Below the pieces are notes generated by a model. It was not told the DNA's origin. It saw only the letters and a list, made by a program, of their open reading frames with translations, and did not search any database. From NCBI RefSeq assembly GCF_020439865.1, contig NZ_JAGRPF010000113.1:1-64000 (forward strand): DNA of 64,000 nucleotides. Direction: 5' to 3'. The position numbers and the translations under genes are program-made. Below, piece after piece: positions 16,422 to 26,291 of the stretch. The DNA comes from Prosthecobacter sp. (GTDB taxonomy: Bacteria; Verrucomicrobiota; Verrucomicrobiia; Verrucomicrobiales; Verrucomicrobiaceae). Position 1 is the first letter of the stretch. Each line of letters opens with the position of its first letter.

Positions 16422-17507
16422 ATGTCCAGCAGTCTCGGCACACTTTTCCGCATCAGCACCTGGGGCGAATCCCATGGCCCCGGCGTAGGCGTCGTCATCG
16501 ACGGTTGCCCGCCGCGCATTCCGCTCACGGTGGAAGACATTCAGGCCGAACTCGACCGCCGCCGTCCCGGCCAGAGCAAGATCGTGACACCACGTAAGGA
16601 AGAAGACAAGGCGGAGATCCTCTCCGGAGTGCTCGACGGCCTCACGCTCGGCACGCCGATCGGCATTTTCGTTCGGAACACAGACCAGCGCCCTTCGGCC
16701 TACACGGAAATGCAGCAGGCGTACCGTCCCAGCCACGCCGATTACACCTACGATGCCAAATACGGCATCCGCGCCGTCTCTGGAGGCGGGCGGTCGAGCG
16801 CAAGGGAAACGATCGGCCGAGTTGCCGCTGGTGCGATTGCCCGCAAAATGCTGCAGCAGTCGCTCGGCGGTTACGAGTGCCTCGCCTACGTTAAAACGGT
16901 GCAGCATATCCACGCTGAGGTGCCAGCAGGCGCAGCGCTGAATTCCTCCGTCATCGAGTCGAACATCGTCCGCACCTGCGACCCTGTGGCGGCGGAGAAG
17001 ATGATCGAACTCATCGAAAAAATTCGCAGCGAAGGCAACAGCGTCGGCGGCGTGATCGAATGTGTCGTGCGCGGCGTCCCGGCCGGGCTCGGTGAACCTG
17101 CGTTTGACCGCCTCGAGGCGGATCTAGCCAAGGCGATGCTCAGCCTGCCTGCAACGAAGGGGTTTGAGATCGGCAGCGGTTTCGGCGGCACCACGATGAC
17201 CGGCCTGGAGCACAACGACGAGTTTTACATGGACGGCGACAAGGTCCGCACCCGAACCAACCGCAGCGGTGGTGTCCAGGGGGGCATCAGCAATGGTGAG
17301 GAGATCGTTTTCCGAGTGGCCTTCAAACCCACGGCGACGGTGCTGCGCGAACAGAAGACCGTCACGAACACGGGTGAAGACACGACTTTGTCGGCCCGTG
17401 GTCGTCATGACCCCTGCGTGCTCCCGCGCGCTGTTCCGATGGTGGAGGCGATGGTGCATCTCGTCCTTGCCGATCACTTCCTGCGTCAGCGCGCGATGAG
17501 GGGGTGA
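16422..17507 (+). CDS. aroC: Chorismate synthase
   Basis: A 361-residue chorismate synthase, which converts EPSP to chorismate with reduced FMN. Family signatures are all present: the first one, [12 protein letters not shown], near residue 12; [14 protein letters not shown] near residue 124; and [17 protein letters not shown] near the C-terminus. The length is normal for the bacterial enzyme. It supplies the aromatic precursor pathway, but lies alone; no other aro gene is near. The stop overlaps a GTG start of the next gene. Confidence 0.98.
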   Translation: MSSSLGTLFRISTWGESHGPGVGVVIDGCPPRIPLTVEDIQAELDRRRPGQSKIVTPRKEEDKAEILSGVLDGLTLGTPIGIFVRNTDQRPSAYTEMQQAYRPSHADYTYDAKYGIRAVSGGGRSSARETIGRVAAGAIARKMLQQSLGGYECLAYVKTVQHIHAEVPAGAALNSSVIESNIVRTCDPVAAEKMIELIEKIRSEGNSVGGVIECVVRGVPAGLGEPAFDRLEADLAKAMLSLPATKGFEIGSGFGGTTMTGLEHNDEFYMDGDKVRTRTNRSGGVQGGISNGEEIVFRVAFKPTATVLREQKTVTNTGEDTTLSARGRHDPCVLPRAVPMVEAMVHLVLADHFLRQRAMRG

Positions 17508-18187
17508 GCATGCGCTGGCCGGTTCTGCTGCTGCTCTTGATGACGGCTGCGTTGGGAGCCGGCTCCGAGATCGTGGAGATTCCATGCACGACGTGGTTTG
17601 AGGGGGGCATCACGACGACTGATGTCATCGTGATTGCCGAAGTCGTGCAGACCGAGTCTGAAGTGGTTCCTCTGAATGGCCAGATGTTGTTGAAGGAGGC
17701 ATGCCTTGTTCGCATCGACAAGGTCATTGGGAACTGCCCGAAGCTTCAGCGTGCCAAAGCGGTGCTGCTGAAGAGGGAGTATCCGCACGATCCTTACGAG
17801 CAGATAGACCCGGACTGGGGACGCTATCGTCACCTCCGGCCCGGCTGGAAGACGGTCTTGTTGGTGCACTACTATGAGAACGATCTGGCTGTCGGCAGTG
17901 ATGCCGTGATCGGCTTGACCAATGACACCCAGTCGCTGCCCGAGATTCTGAGGCGCGCAGGTTTGAATTTCTCACTCTACACGGATGAGGATCTCGTCGT
18001 GTGGAAGGCTGCCAGTCCGAGGATGTATCCCGATCTCGTCGCACGTGTGGCCTATGAGCGCGAGTTGCTCGAAAAGGCGCGAAGCATGACCGGACTTTCT
18101 TGGGGCGAGCGGCTGCTGCTCGGGTGTGTCGTGCCAGGACTGATCTTCGTCGTTTCGCGGCTTTTGATTCGGATCAAACGGAGCTGA
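17504..18187 (+). CDS. Hypothetical secreted/membrane protein, 227 aa
   Basis: I do not recognise the family. A signal peptide ([13 protein letters not shown]) is followed by a beta-rich region ([13 protein letters not shown], a TonB-independent OB-like pattern at best) and a C-terminal transmembrane segment with a basic end ([19 protein letters not shown]). So it looks anchored at its C-terminus with the bulk outside the cytoplasm. The start is either GTG at 17504, overlapping the aroC stop by 4 nt, or ATG at 17510. The tight junction suggests cotranscription with aroC. Confidence 0.65.
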   Translation: MSMRWPVLLLLLMTAALGAGSEIVEIPCTTWFEGGITTTDVIVIAEVVQTESEVVPLNGQMLLKEACLVRIDKVIGNCPKLQRAKAVLLKREYPHDPYEQIDPDWGRYRHLRPGWKTVLLVHYYENDLAVGSDAVIGLTNDTQSLPEILRRAGLNFSLYTDEDLVVWKAASPRMYPDLVARVAYERELLEKARSMTGLSWGERLLLGCVVPGLIFVVSRLLIRIKRS

Positions 18188-18217
18188 TGAAACGCTTCCA
18201 CCTTCGAGCGGTCATCC

Positions 18218-19687
18218 TCAGAACCCAACGACGTAGAACCGCTGCTGAGAGATTTGTTCCGCTTCAGGAAGCGTTATCCAGCGTTCCTTGAAGTTCTCAC
18301 CCCAGCTGTCGCTGAAGGCGATCTCGTTGGTGTCCTTGTTGTAGCCGATGATGAGAACGACGTGGGATGTTTCCTTGTCCTTCTCCATGAGATTGGAAGC
18401 CCCCTCGGCCGTGACCTTCGTCTTCCAGGCGGCCCAGTCGGTGACGTCTTTGCGTTCTTTGGTGCGTTTGTTCGCCGTGTTGTTGAACTCCTTGGTGCTG
18501 TATAGACACCACATCAACGGCACACCTTTGTCGATGTATTTGGCGATTTCCTTGAGCTTGAGTTCGCCCCTCCAGGAATCAAACGAGCGGCGTTTGCTGC
18601 GGATCTGACCTGCCATGCCTTCCAGCAGAAGGTCCACACTGGTGCCACCACCAAAGCCGGTCTGTCCGGCGTTGGCGAGAATGTACATGTCTGCCGGGAT
18701 GCCGAGATAACGCATGGCGCGCTCGGCGGTGGCGGGGGCGCAGTAGCCTTTGGGCCCCTGATCCACCATCGGGATGTCACCCACGATGACATCGCCATTG
18801 GGACGCTTTTCGAGATTGGCCAGAGCCCTTGCTTTGATCACCGAGTCCACGGTGTCCGCCACCGAACCGCCGGCGTCGGCAAAGGCTGAGGTGACGATCT
18901 GAACTCCCACATATTCCCCTTCGGCTTCGGCCAAGAGGATGGCATGGCCACGCCAGTCCCAGCGCTGCATGTTCATGCGTCCGGCTCGTTCGCCGAAGCG
19001 CTCTTTTTTGGGCGCCCCGAGCTTTTGGGTGAGTGTCTCTGCAATGGTGGCGACGTCCTTGTCCATGGCCGTCTTTACGATCTCCGCGGCCTTGGCTGGC
19101 GGCGTGTCCTTGTCGAAATGCAGTTCGCCGCCACCTTTGGAGCTAAAGAGATCACCCTTGTTGGCGAAGACGAGGGAGAAGTTGGTGATCTTGTCGTTTT
19201 CAGCATACATCGCCACGGAGTACGGATGCGCTCCGAACATCAAGTAATCGTCCTTCGTGTACGCCCGGTAGCTGCTGGCCGTCTTGGTCTTCGACTCTTG
19301 AGGAATCTTCAGCTTCTCTGCGATCTCAGTGGCAGACGAGGTCCAAAGCGGCGCTTCGTCAAACAGGGGCTGTCCGACGACTTCATTGACCACCGCAGGA
19401 TCAAGTTTGTCATTCGGGCCGGGCTTGAAGGTGAATTTGGCGGCAGCGGGTGCGGCTGGAGCAGTGGCGGGAGCCGACTGGAGGTACTGCTGGTCGGCGG
19501 CGGAGAGCGAGGCGATTGGAAGCGTGAATTGCTGACCGTTTGCCATCTCAATGGTCACATTCGGCCCACTGACCCCGACAAGTTTCGCCTGGATCGCCTT
19601 GCCTTGGGCATTGGTGAACGTGCGAAGCTCAGACGACTGGGCAAAAGCCGCGCCGACAATCAAAAAGACAAGGCATGCGTTTTTCAT
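18218..19687 (-). CDS. SHD1-C39-like secreted cysteine peptidase
   Basis: A 489-residue protein with a signal peptide, an SHD1 (SLA1 homology) domain at about residues 20-65 (FTNAQGKAIQAKLVGV, then LSAADQQYL) and a C-terminal papain-fold domain of the C39 type. Catalytic candidates are Cys in GPKGYCAPATAERAM (about residue 317), His in ETSHVVLIIGYN and Asp/Asn in FSDSWGENF. The central 200 residues are unassigned. SHD1 domains are expanded in Planctomycetes/Verrucomicrobia secreted proteins. The target is unknown, and no bacteriocin exporter is near, so this is probably not a leader peptidase. Confidence 0.82.
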   Translation of the reverse strand: MKNACLVFLIVGAAFAQSSELRTFTNAQGKAIQAKLVGVSGPNVTIEMANGQQFTLPIASLSAADQQYLQSAPATAPAAPAAAKFTFKPGPNDKLDPAVVNEVVGQPLFDEAPLWTSSATEIAEKLKIPQESKTKTASSYRAYTKDDYLMFGAHPYSVAMYAENDKITNFSLVFANKGDLFSSKGGGELHFDKDTPPAKAAEIVKTAMDKDVATIAETLTQKLGAPKKERFGERAGRMNMQRWDWRGHAILLAEAEGEYVGVQIVTSAFADAGGSVADTVDSVIKARALANLEKRPNGDVIVGDIPMVDQGPKGYCAPATAERAMRYLGIPADMYILANAGQTGFGGGTSVDLLLEGMAGQIRSKRRSFDSWRGELKLKEIAKYIDKGVPLMWCLYSTKEFNNTANKRTKERKDVTDWAAWKTKVTAEGASNLMEKDKETSHVVLIIGYNKDTNEIAFSDSWGENFKERWITLPEAEQISQQRFYVVGF

Positions 19688-19735
19688 GGTGGTAGTTCGA
19701 AACGCGACGGAGGCCCGAAAATTAGACCTGGGTCA

Positions 19736-21046
19736 TCAAATCCACGTGCCGGACGGGATGACGGCGTCTTTTGGAACGCAGATGATGCCGTCACGGATGT
19801 AGAAGTTTTCGCCGTCCATGTTGTCGGGCTTTCCTTCCGGGGTGATGACCACGTTGTCACCGATGTGAACGTTTTTGTCGATGATGGCGCGCTCGATCCG
19901 GCAGTTGCGGCCGATCCCGGGCGGCGGACGGTCGGGGTCGGTGCCAACCGCGCCGGCATAGTAATCGGCGCCCATGATGATGCAGTCACGAATGGTGGTG
20001 CCGGGCTCGATCTTGGCACGCAGGCCGATGACGGCCGTTTCGATGTGCGCGTCAGTGAGCACGCTTCCGTCTGCGATCAAAGCACCGCGGATGGTGGCAC
20101 CGTTGATCTTGGTCGCGGGCAGGAAGCGGGCGTGAGTGAAGATCGGAGCGGCGCTTTCGAAGAAGTCGAACTGCGGCACGAGACGGCAGAGGTCGAGGTT
20201 GGCGTCGAAGAAGTTGCGGATCGTGCCGATGTCTTCCCAATAGCCCTGGAAGTTGAAGTTGTGGACACGCTTGTTCTCGATCGCAGCGGGAATGATGTGT
20301 TTGCCGAAATCGTTAAGGGTGTTGTCGAGGCATTCGACGAGCACGTCGCGGTTGAACAAATAGATGCCCATGGAGGCCTGGAAACGCGCCTCCTTGGGAT
20401 CGATCCCCAGCGTCTTCAAAGTAGATGGCGGGATGCGCAGCTTGTCGAGCACCTTGGGGTCCTTGGGCTTCTCGACAAACTCATAGATCTGCCCGTTTTC
20501 GTTGGAGTGCATGATGCCAAAGGCCGTGGCGGCCTGCGCATCGACCGGGATGGTGGCGATGGTGATGTCCGCGTTGGTGGCGACGTGCTGGCGCATGATG
20601 GTGCGGTAGTCCATGCGGTAGAGCTGGTCACCGCTGAGGATGAGATAGTAATCGTAATCGCCCTCGAGGAAGTAGCGCAGGTTCTGCCGTACAGCGTCGG
20701 CAGTGCCCTGATACCAGCGCTCACCCTCAGGTGTCTGCTGGGCGGCGAGCACTTCCACGAAGCCGCGCGTGAACTGATCAAACCGATAGGTGCGGGCGAG
20801 GTGACGGTTCAACGAAGCACTGTTGTATTGGGTGAGGACGTAAACCTGACGCAGGCCAGAGTTGATGCAGTTGCTGATCGGAATGTCGACGATGCGGTAT
20901 TTGCCCGCGAGAGGAACGGCCGGCTTCGCGCGGTTTTCAGTCAGCGGAAAGAGACGCGTGCCGGCGCCACCTCCCATGACGATGGCCAGGGTGTTGCGGC
21001 GAAGAAGGGTGTCAGCCTCGATCCGGACATTGGATGGTGTGCTCAT
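19736..21046 (-). CDS. glgC: Glucose-1-phosphate adenylyltransferase
   Basis: A 436-residue ADP-glucose pyrophosphorylase, first step of glycogen synthesis from glucose-1-phosphate. The nucleotide motif [13 protein letters not shown] lies near residue 25, then [26 protein letters not shown] near 140, and EKPKDPK for glucose-1-phosphate binding. The C-terminal left-handed beta helix follows (repeats like [13 protein letters not shown]). The long form resembles plant and cyanobacterial GlgC more than the E. coli enzyme. No glgA or glgB is adjacent; a GlgE maltosyltransferase lies 19 kb away. Confidence 0.96.
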   Translation of the reverse strand: MSTPSNVRIEADTLLRRNTLAIVMGGGAGTRLFPLTENRAKPAVPLAGKYRIVDIPISNCINSGLRQVYVLTQYNSASLNRHLARTYRFDQFTRGFVEVLAAQQTPEGERWYQGTADAVRQNLRYFLEGDYDYYLILSGDQLYRMDYRTIMRQHVATNADITIATIPVDAQAATAFGIMHSNENGQIYEFVEKPKDPKVLDKLRIPPSTLKTLGIDPKEARFQASMGIYLFNRDVLVECLDNTLNDFGKHIIPAAIENKRVHNFNFQGYWEDIGTIRNFFDANLDLCRLVPQFDFFESAAPIFTHARFLPATKINGATIRGALIADGSVLTDAHIETAVIGLRAKIEPGTTIRDCIIMGADYYAGAVGTDPDRPPPGIGRNCRIERAIIDKNVHIGDNVVITPEGKPDNMDGENFYIRDGIICVPKDAVIPSGTWI

Positions 21047-21171
21047 GGTTCAGGAGTCCTGTTGTACGCTATTTCTCTGAAACAAGGCGGACACGCAAGC
21101 GTTATCCCTGCCCCAATTCTGACGGGCAGACGCGCCCCGTAGTCGTTAGCTCTATCACCTTATCCCACCTC

Positions 21172-22137
21172 ATGTCCACCTCTGCGTATCGTTTCCCGTT
21201 TTTTGTCATTGCCTGCCTGGCCGCGTCCTCGGTTCATGCGGCGGTCAATTTCGAAAAGGAACTGCTCCCGGTCATCACTAAAAAGTGCGTGGACTGCCAC
21301 AAGGCCCCCGCCGTGGTCAACGGCCAGAAAAAAGAACCCAAGGCAGGTCTGCGCCTCGATGCATCCTGGGCCATCCTGAAAGGCAGTGAAAACGGCCCTG
21401 TGCTCACGCCAGGCGCTCCGGACAAGAGCGGCATCTATGAATCCGTCATCTTGCCGAAGGATGATGACGGCCACATGCCCTCCAAAGGCGAAGATTTGAC
21501 GAAGGAAGAGATCGCCCTCCTGAAAAAGTGGATCGAGGAAGGTGCGGAATTCGGCGGCTGGATCGGCAGCAAGGAAGGCATGCCTGCCGGTGCCCAGCTC
21601 GAAACGACCAAGCCTTACAAGCCCCGTCCCCATGACCTCTTCTACGCCGCTCTCGAAAAAGAGGTGAAACCGCTTTCAGACGCCGTGCTCGAAGCGGCCA
21701 AGCAAGCGGGAGCACAGGTGTCGCCCGTGAAGGTCGAAAGCCCGCTGCTGCGCGTTGATTTCCTCACCGGTGTCTCCAAGTGCGATGACGCCAAGGTCGC
21801 CGCCATTCTGCCGCTCAAGGAAAACATCGTTCAACTCGATCTCGGTCGCACCGTGATCACCGACGGCGCTCTGAAAACCGCTGCGCAGCTTCCGCGATTG
21901 GTCTCGCTCGACCTGCGTCAGACCAAGATCACCGATGCCGGCCTCGAGTCGCTCGTCGGCCTCAAAAAGCTCGAGTCGCTCAACCTCTATGGCACCGAGA
22001 TCACTGACGCAGGGCTGAAGCACCTCGCCAAGATCAAAAGCCTCAAACACGTCTATCTTTGGCAGTCCAAGGCGACCAAGGCCGGCGTAAAACAACTCGC
22101 CTCCGCCGTCCCCGGCATCAATGTCAGCATCGAATAG
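21172..22137 (+). CDS. Secreted Planctomycete-type cytochrome domain plus leucine-rich repeats
   Basis: A 321-residue protein with a signal peptide (cleavage near VHAAVNF). The N-terminal PSCyt1-type domain has one haem motif, CVDCH near residue 39 (as in KKCVDCHKAP), and the tail DKSGIYESVILPKDDDGHMP typical of the family. From about residue 215 there are leucine-rich repeats (LVSLDLRQTKITDAGL, LESLNLYGTEITDAGL). This architecture is characteristic of PVC bacteria; the domain is thought to bind haem c in the periplasm. ATG at 21172 is preferred because it begins the signal peptide. Confidence 0.88.
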   Translation: MSTSAYRFPFFVIACLAASSVHAAVNFEKELLPVITKKCVDCHKAPAVVNGQKKEPKAGLRLDASWAILKGSENGPVLTPGAPDKSGIYESVILPKDDDGHMPSKGEDLTKEEIALLKKWIEEGAEFGGWIGSKEGMPAGAQLETTKPYKPRPHDLFYAALEKEVKPLSDAVLEAAKQAGAQVSPVKVESPLLRVDFLTGVSKCDDAKVAAILPLKENIVQLDLGRTVITDGALKTAAQLPRLVSLDLRQTKITDAGLESLVGLKKLESLNLYGTEITDAGLKHLAKIKSLKHVYLWQSKATKAGVKQLASAVPGINVSIE

Positions 22138-22156
22138 TCTTCACCCCTCGTATCCC

Positions 22157-22681
22157 ATGAAAACGCGCCTCCTCATGCTCACCGCCATCTTCAACGCCTT
22201 GTTTGGCACCGCCATCGCCGGTCAGGGCGAGAAAGTCAGTTACGACGCTCCGGCCGTCTCCGGCGTCAATCAGGACGGAGCCACCGTGAACTTTGCCGAC
22301 GTGTACAAGAAGGGCCCCACGGTCGTCTTCTTCTATCCGAAGGCCGACACCCCGGGCTGCACGAAGCAGGCCTGCTCGCTGCGCGACGCCTTTGCGGATC
22401 TCTCCAAACAGGGAGTGCAGGTGCTCGGTGTGTCTTTCGACAAGCCCGACTCGCAGAAAGCTTTCAAAGACAAATTCACTCTGCCCTACGACCTCATCGC
22501 CGATCCTGAAGGCAAGATCGTCGCCGCCTTCAAGGTGGAGAAAATGGCCAAAGGGCTGCTCTCCCTCGCCAAGCGCAGCTGCTTCCTCATCAAAGACGGC
22601 AAGGTGGTGTGGCAGGACTATCAAGCCGCCACCGACCAGCAGGCCGAGGACATCAAGCGAGTGCTTGGCGAACTGAAGTAG
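22157..22681 (+). CDS. Exported peroxiredoxin, BCP/PrxQ type
   Basis: A 174-residue thiol peroxidase with a signal peptide, which is unusual for the mostly cytoplasmic BCP type. The peroxidatic motif is TPGCTKQAC near residue 70, with the second Cys five residues later as in atypical 2-Cys PrxQ. FFYPKADTPG and GVSFDKPDSQKAF are the usual surrounding blocks. It should reduce peroxides in the periplasm. It starts 19 nt after the cytochrome/LRR gene, so cotranscription is likely. A strong terminator follows at 22703. Confidence 0.93.
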   Translation: MKTRLLMLTAIFNALFGTAIAGQGEKVSYDAPAVSGVNQDGATVNFADVYKKGPTVVFFYPKADTPGCTKQACSLRDAFADLSKQGVQVLGVSFDKPDSQKAFKDKFTLPYDLIADPEGKIVAAFKVEKMAKGLLSLAKRSCFLIKDGKVVWQDYQAATDQQAEDIKRVLGELK

Positions 22682-22702
22682 CCGCTTCGAGACAAATCCA
22701 TG

Positions 22703-22736
22703 AAAGGCCGCGCCGGGACACTGGCGTGGCCTTTTT
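22703..22736 (+). terminator. Rho-independent terminator after the peroxiredoxin gene
   Basis: A 12-bp stem, AAAGGCCGCGCC pairing with GGCGTGGCCTTT (one G-T pair), an 8-nt loop and a run of T. It lies 21 nt after the peroxiredoxin stop and 30 nt before the end of the convergent lysC gene. The opposite strand also has A-run flanking, so it may act on both transcripts. Confidence 0.85.
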
Positions 22737-22765
22737 CGTGTAAATGCTTTGCGATTGTGATGAAG

Positions 22766-23986
22766 TCACGGCACCAACGGGTGTCCTGCTTCCAGAAACG
22801 TTTGATGCAATTGTCTCACGGCGTCATCCAAGGTGGACTGATGGAGGAGCCAGGTGATGCGAAAGGAAGATGTGGAGATGCCGACCACGTGATGGGCGGC
22901 CAGCGCTGAGGAACCGGCACGCAGGTTCTTGTAGCTGGTGTTGATCCCCGTGCCGATGACACTTGCCGCGCCGATGCGATCCATCAATCGCACTTGGTCT
23001 CCAAACTTTTCCGCCATCAGGCTCCGCACGCGGTCTTCGTCGTGCAGGTTTTCGCGTGACAGTACCATCGAGAGTCCGTCCGACGGACCATCCGCGGCGG
23101 CGAGGTGCAATTGTTTGCCGCACACCTGATGACTGTCGAGAAATGCGAGCAGCGCATCCAAATCAGCCGTGGACTGGAGGACGAACAGGTCTTTTTCGCT
23201 CGCGACGCCGACAACGGCGCCGGGCATGCGAGGTCCAAATTTTCGCACCACTGTGCCATCGGACAATGAGTCGCCTTCGGGTGGTGGCTTTGCCGTGGCG
23301 CGGGCATAGATGGAGATACCGCGCTCCTTCGCAAACTCGACCGCCTGCGCATTGAGCACCTTGGCGCCCGCCTCGGCCATCTCCTGCATTTCTTCATATG
23401 ACATCGCGGCGATGCGCTGAGCCTGTGGAACCACGCGGGGATCGGCGGAATAGACTCCGTCGACGTCGGAACAGATCTCACACCATTCCGCATCGAGCGC
23501 GGCGGCCATGGCCACGGCGGTGGTGTCGCTGCCGCCGCGGCCGAGCGTCGTCACCTCTTTGCGATACGAAACTCCCTGGTATCCGGCAATGATCACGATC
23601 TTTCCGAGGGCCAGCTCATCCTGAACGCGGAAGGGCCGCACCTCGACGATACGGGCGTCCACGTGTCGGTCGTTGGTGATGATGCCGGCCTGGCTCCCGG
23701 TGAAACTGATGGCGTCGCCGCCGAGATCCCGGATCGCCATCGAAAGCAGTGACATGGAGATGCGCTCACCGACCGACAGCAGCATGTCCAGTTCACGGCG
23801 TTCAGGATTGGGGGAGACCTTTTTTGCTGTTTGCAGCAGATCATCGGTCGTGTCCCCCATCGCTGATACAACGACGACCACCTGATGTCCGAGATCGCGG
23901 GTGCGGATGACCCGGCGGGCCACGGCACGAATCTTATCGGCATCAGCCACGCTGCTGCCGCCATACTTCTGAACGACGATCGCCAT
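22766..23986 (-). CDS. lysC: Aspartate kinase
   Basis: A 406-residue monofunctional aspartokinase, which phosphorylates L-aspartate at the head of the lysine, threonine, methionine and diaminopimelate pathways. The signature [13 protein letters not shown] lies at residues 7-19; [13 protein letters not shown] near residue 149 and [14 protein letters not shown] near 172 form the kinase site. Two ACT domains follow from about residue 265 and should give feedback inhibition by lysine and/or threonine. The length matches the single-polypeptide form. It is followed by the shared terminator. Confidence 0.97.
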   Translation of the reverse strand: MAIVVQKYGGSSVADADKIRAVARRVIRTRDLGHQVVVVVSAMGDTTDDLLQTAKKVSPNPERRELDMLLSVGERISMSLLSMAIRDLGGDAISFTGSQAGIITNDRHVDARIVEVRPFRVQDELALGKIVIIAGYQGVSYRKEVTTLGRGGSDTTAVAMAAALDAEWCEICSDVDGVYSADPRVVPQAQRIAAMSYEEMQEMAEAGAKVLNAQAVEFAKERGISIYARATAKPPPEGDSLSDGTVVRKFGPRMPGAVVGVASEKDLFVLQSTADLDALLAFLDSHQVCGKQLHLAAADGPSDGLSMVLSRENLHDEDRVRSLMAEKFGDQVRLMDRIGAASVIGTGINTSYKNLRAGSSALAAHHVVGISTSSFRITWLLHQSTLDDAVRQLHQTFLEAGHPLVP

Positions 23987-24049
23987 GCGCCATCAGTTGC
24001 ACAGGTTGCCCGCTGAAACGAGCCAGGAATATCTTTCTTCAGCCGAAGA

Positions 24050-24559
24050 TCACAGCGGGACGGGAATGCCTCCGATCGCATTCAGTGAAATCTCCGGCTG
24101 CGCCTTCTTGATATCCGCAGTTCTGACGGGATCGAGTGTTGGCACGCTCGGAACGACCAGCACGGGGTGGGTTGCACGTTTGATGACGCCTTCCGTGATG
24201 CTTCCGACGATCAAATGGTACAGTGCACCGTGGCCATGTGATCCCATGATGACGGCATCCGGATCGATTCCGTCGATCTGAGTCAGGATCGTCTCCAGCA
24301 GGGGGCCGCCAAAGACTTGAGCTGTGGCGTTGACGCCTCGTGCTGCCAAGGAATCACGCATGGCGGACAAATCCTTCTGTCTTTCTTCAAACAGTTCGGG
24401 AGGAACGGCGGGAGGCGCGAAATCCACCACCAGCGGCTCCGGCGGCACCACATGGATGAGAACGATGTCGCTTCCAAAAGCCTCGGCAAACGCAAGGGCG
24501 TGCTCCAGGATTTTTGAGCTGACATCTGAGAAGTCGATAAGTGCCAGAATGGTTTTCAT
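24050..24559 (-). CDS. Universal stress protein family (UspA-like)
   Basis: A 169-residue single Usp domain. The N-terminus LALIDFSDVSSKIL and the ATP-binding loop GSHGHGALYHLIVGSIT (G-2x-G-9x-G-S/T pattern, near residue 117) mark an ATP-binding type; the final strand is HPVLVVPSV. Such proteins act in stress survival. It is upstream of lysC on the same strand with a 63-nt gap. An internal alternative start is not needed because ATG at 24559 begins the first beta strand. Confidence 0.93.
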   Translation of the reverse strand: MKTILALIDFSDVSSKILEHALAFAEAFGSDIVLIHVVPPEPLVVDFAPPAVPPELFEERQKDLSAMRDSLAARGVNATAQVFGGPLLETILTQIDGIDPDAVIMGSHGHGALYHLIVGSITEGVIKRATHPVLVVPSVPTLDPVRTADIKKAQPEISLNAIGGIPVPL

Positions 24560-24696
24560 AAGGCGGAAAAGGAGAGGGGGTTCGACCAGTCGAAATGCTT
24601 CCTGTTAAGATACGTTTCCCATCCCTTCTCAGGTGGGTAAAATGGGGTTTTTGGGTCAACATTTTGCCATCAAATACTGTCCATCTCCGGCGCCGT

Positions 24697-26274
24697 ATGC
24701 CACGACTCGAACTTGCCCGTGCACATCTTCTTCATCGCCTGCCTCTAAAAGGCGTCGTGGCATTTTCGTGGCTGGGGCTTGGCTGTTTCGTTCACGCCAC
24801 CTGGCAGGATGACATCGGGTACACCCAGCTCGCCAGCGAACTGGGCGCGTCGATGCCGACAGGCGCGGGCATCATCCTGCTGCAGACGGAGGCGGACAGC
24901 GGTGCATCGCCTCCCGATTATCTGCCGCAGGCCGGAGGGCCCGGCTCATTCAGCGGCACGAGCATCAATACCGGCAAGACATTCTATCCCGAATCCGGAC
25001 TGGGGGAGTATCGCAGCCATGCATTCACTGTCTCATCGTACCTCTATGCCAACGACATGGGGGTGGCTCGCGGGGTCACGGAAGTTCATTTTTACACGGC
25101 AAATGACTTTTTGAGCCGAGTATACAATGGGGTCACTCCAACGATCTTCCCCGGCCGGGTGCAAAACCATAGCTGGGTAGGCACCACGAACGATGCCACC
25201 ACTGATGCGCTTTTGCTTCGCCGTTTCGATTATATGCTTAATCGCGACGGTTGCATCGCGGCGGTTCCGTTGAACAACAACAGTGGCGCGATGCCTGCTC
25301 TGATGGGCAACAACTACCACGCGCTTACCGCCGGCGTGCTCTCAGGTGTCCACAGCCAGGGCGGCACCAACACTGACGGCAGCGGCCGCATGAAGCCGGA
25401 TCTAGTCGTGAATGAAGGGGAGACCAGCTACGCGTCACCGATCATCGCGGGCTGTGCGGCGGTGCTGCTGCAGACCGCCACTGCTTCCGGCAATGCCAGC
25501 GCCCAGAAGCCGCAGGTCATCAAGGCGCAGCTTCTCGCCGGGGCTTCGAAGAAAAATCTGCCCCAATGGCGGCGCACCGCTGACGCGAAGCCCTACGACG
25601 ACGTTTTCGGCGCGGGCGAGTTGAACCTGCGCAACGCCCATTACATCCAGCAAGGCGGCCAGTTCACCTTTTCCACCAGTGTGGAGCGTCCCTCGCGTGG
25701 CTGGGATTTCGCCAGCACTACCACCGGTGTGAGCGGGCGGCGCTATTTCTTCAGCATCCCGGTGGGACGCTACGCCCGCACGTTTTCCACCGCACTGACC
25801 TGGCACCGTTCTTTTTCCCTTCCTAGCTATTCTCCCACGCTCGCCAACCTCACCCTGCGCCTATATGCTGCAGCAGGTTTCGCCACGGTCGGCGGCGCGA
25901 TCAGCACCTCTGGCAGCAGTGTGGACAATGTGGAGCACCTCTTCCTCTACAATCTGCCATCGGGCCAGTATGTGATCGAAGTGACCTCGGACACCAGCAA
26001 CATTTCCTACGGTCTTGCCTGGGATGCTCAGCTTGGTGACGGCCCTTTGCTTGCACCGAGTTTCTCCGGTGAGCAGATTCAATTGGATGCCGTCAATCTT
26101 GATCCTCAGGCCACTTACACGATCGAAAGCTCACCGGATCTGGCCGACCCGTGGACGACCGAGCATACCTTCCGCACGGCGGACGGAACGCCTGCCTTTA
26201 TGCACAGTTGGCAGCCTTCCTCCCAACCCGCAGCACCGCACTTCTTTCGTATGCGCTGGACTCCGGTGCGTTGA
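24697..26274 (+). CDS. Secreted subtilisin-fold protein with degenerate catalytic triad
   Basis: A 525-residue protein with a hydrophobic N-terminal segment (GVVAFSWLGLGCFVHA). The Ser block is clear: GETSYASPIIAGCAAVLLQ near residue 245. A His candidate is in YRSHAFTVSSYLY and the oxyanion Asn in VQNHSWVG. The N-terminal Asp expected after a GvgVaviDtG strand is not evident; this stretch reads GAGIILLQTEADSG. So activity is uncertain. The C-terminal 150 residues form beta domains ending with TIESSPDLADPW, a motif frequent in verrucomicrobial secreted proteins. ATG at 24697 is preferred over 24595 because the signal segment follows it. Confidence 0.72.
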   Translation: MPRLELARAHLLHRLPLKGVVAFSWLGLGCFVHATWQDDIGYTQLASELGASMPTGAGIILLQTEADSGASPPDYLPQAGGPGSFSGTSINTGKTFYPESGLGEYRSHAFTVSSYLYANDMGVARGVTEVHFYTANDFLSRVYNGVTPTIFPGRVQNHSWVGTTNDATTDALLLRRFDYMLNRDGCIAAVPLNNNSGAMPALMGNNYHALTAGVLSGVHSQGGTNTDGSGRMKPDLVVNEGETSYASPIIAGCAAVLLQTATASGNASAQKPQVIKAQLLAGASKKNLPQWRRTADAKPYDDVFGAGELNLRNAHYIQQGGQFTFSTSVERPSRGWDFASTTTGVSGRRYFFSIPVGRYARTFSTALTWHRSFSLPSYSPTLANLTLRLYAAAGFATVGGAISTSGSSVDNVEHLFLYNLPSGQYVIEVTSDTSNISYGLAWDAQLGDGPLLAPSFSGEQIQLDAVNLDPQATYTIESSPDLADPWTTEHTFRTADGTPAFMHSWQPSSQPAAPHFFRMRWTPVR

Positions 26275-26291
26275 TCCTGTTTTCTAACAGC

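Noticed and set aside
18944-21142. Plus-strand open frame of 732 codons opposite the C39-like peptidase and glgC
   Set aside because: It is antisense to two well-supported genes, has no recognisable domain and arises from GC-rich codon bias (shadow frame).
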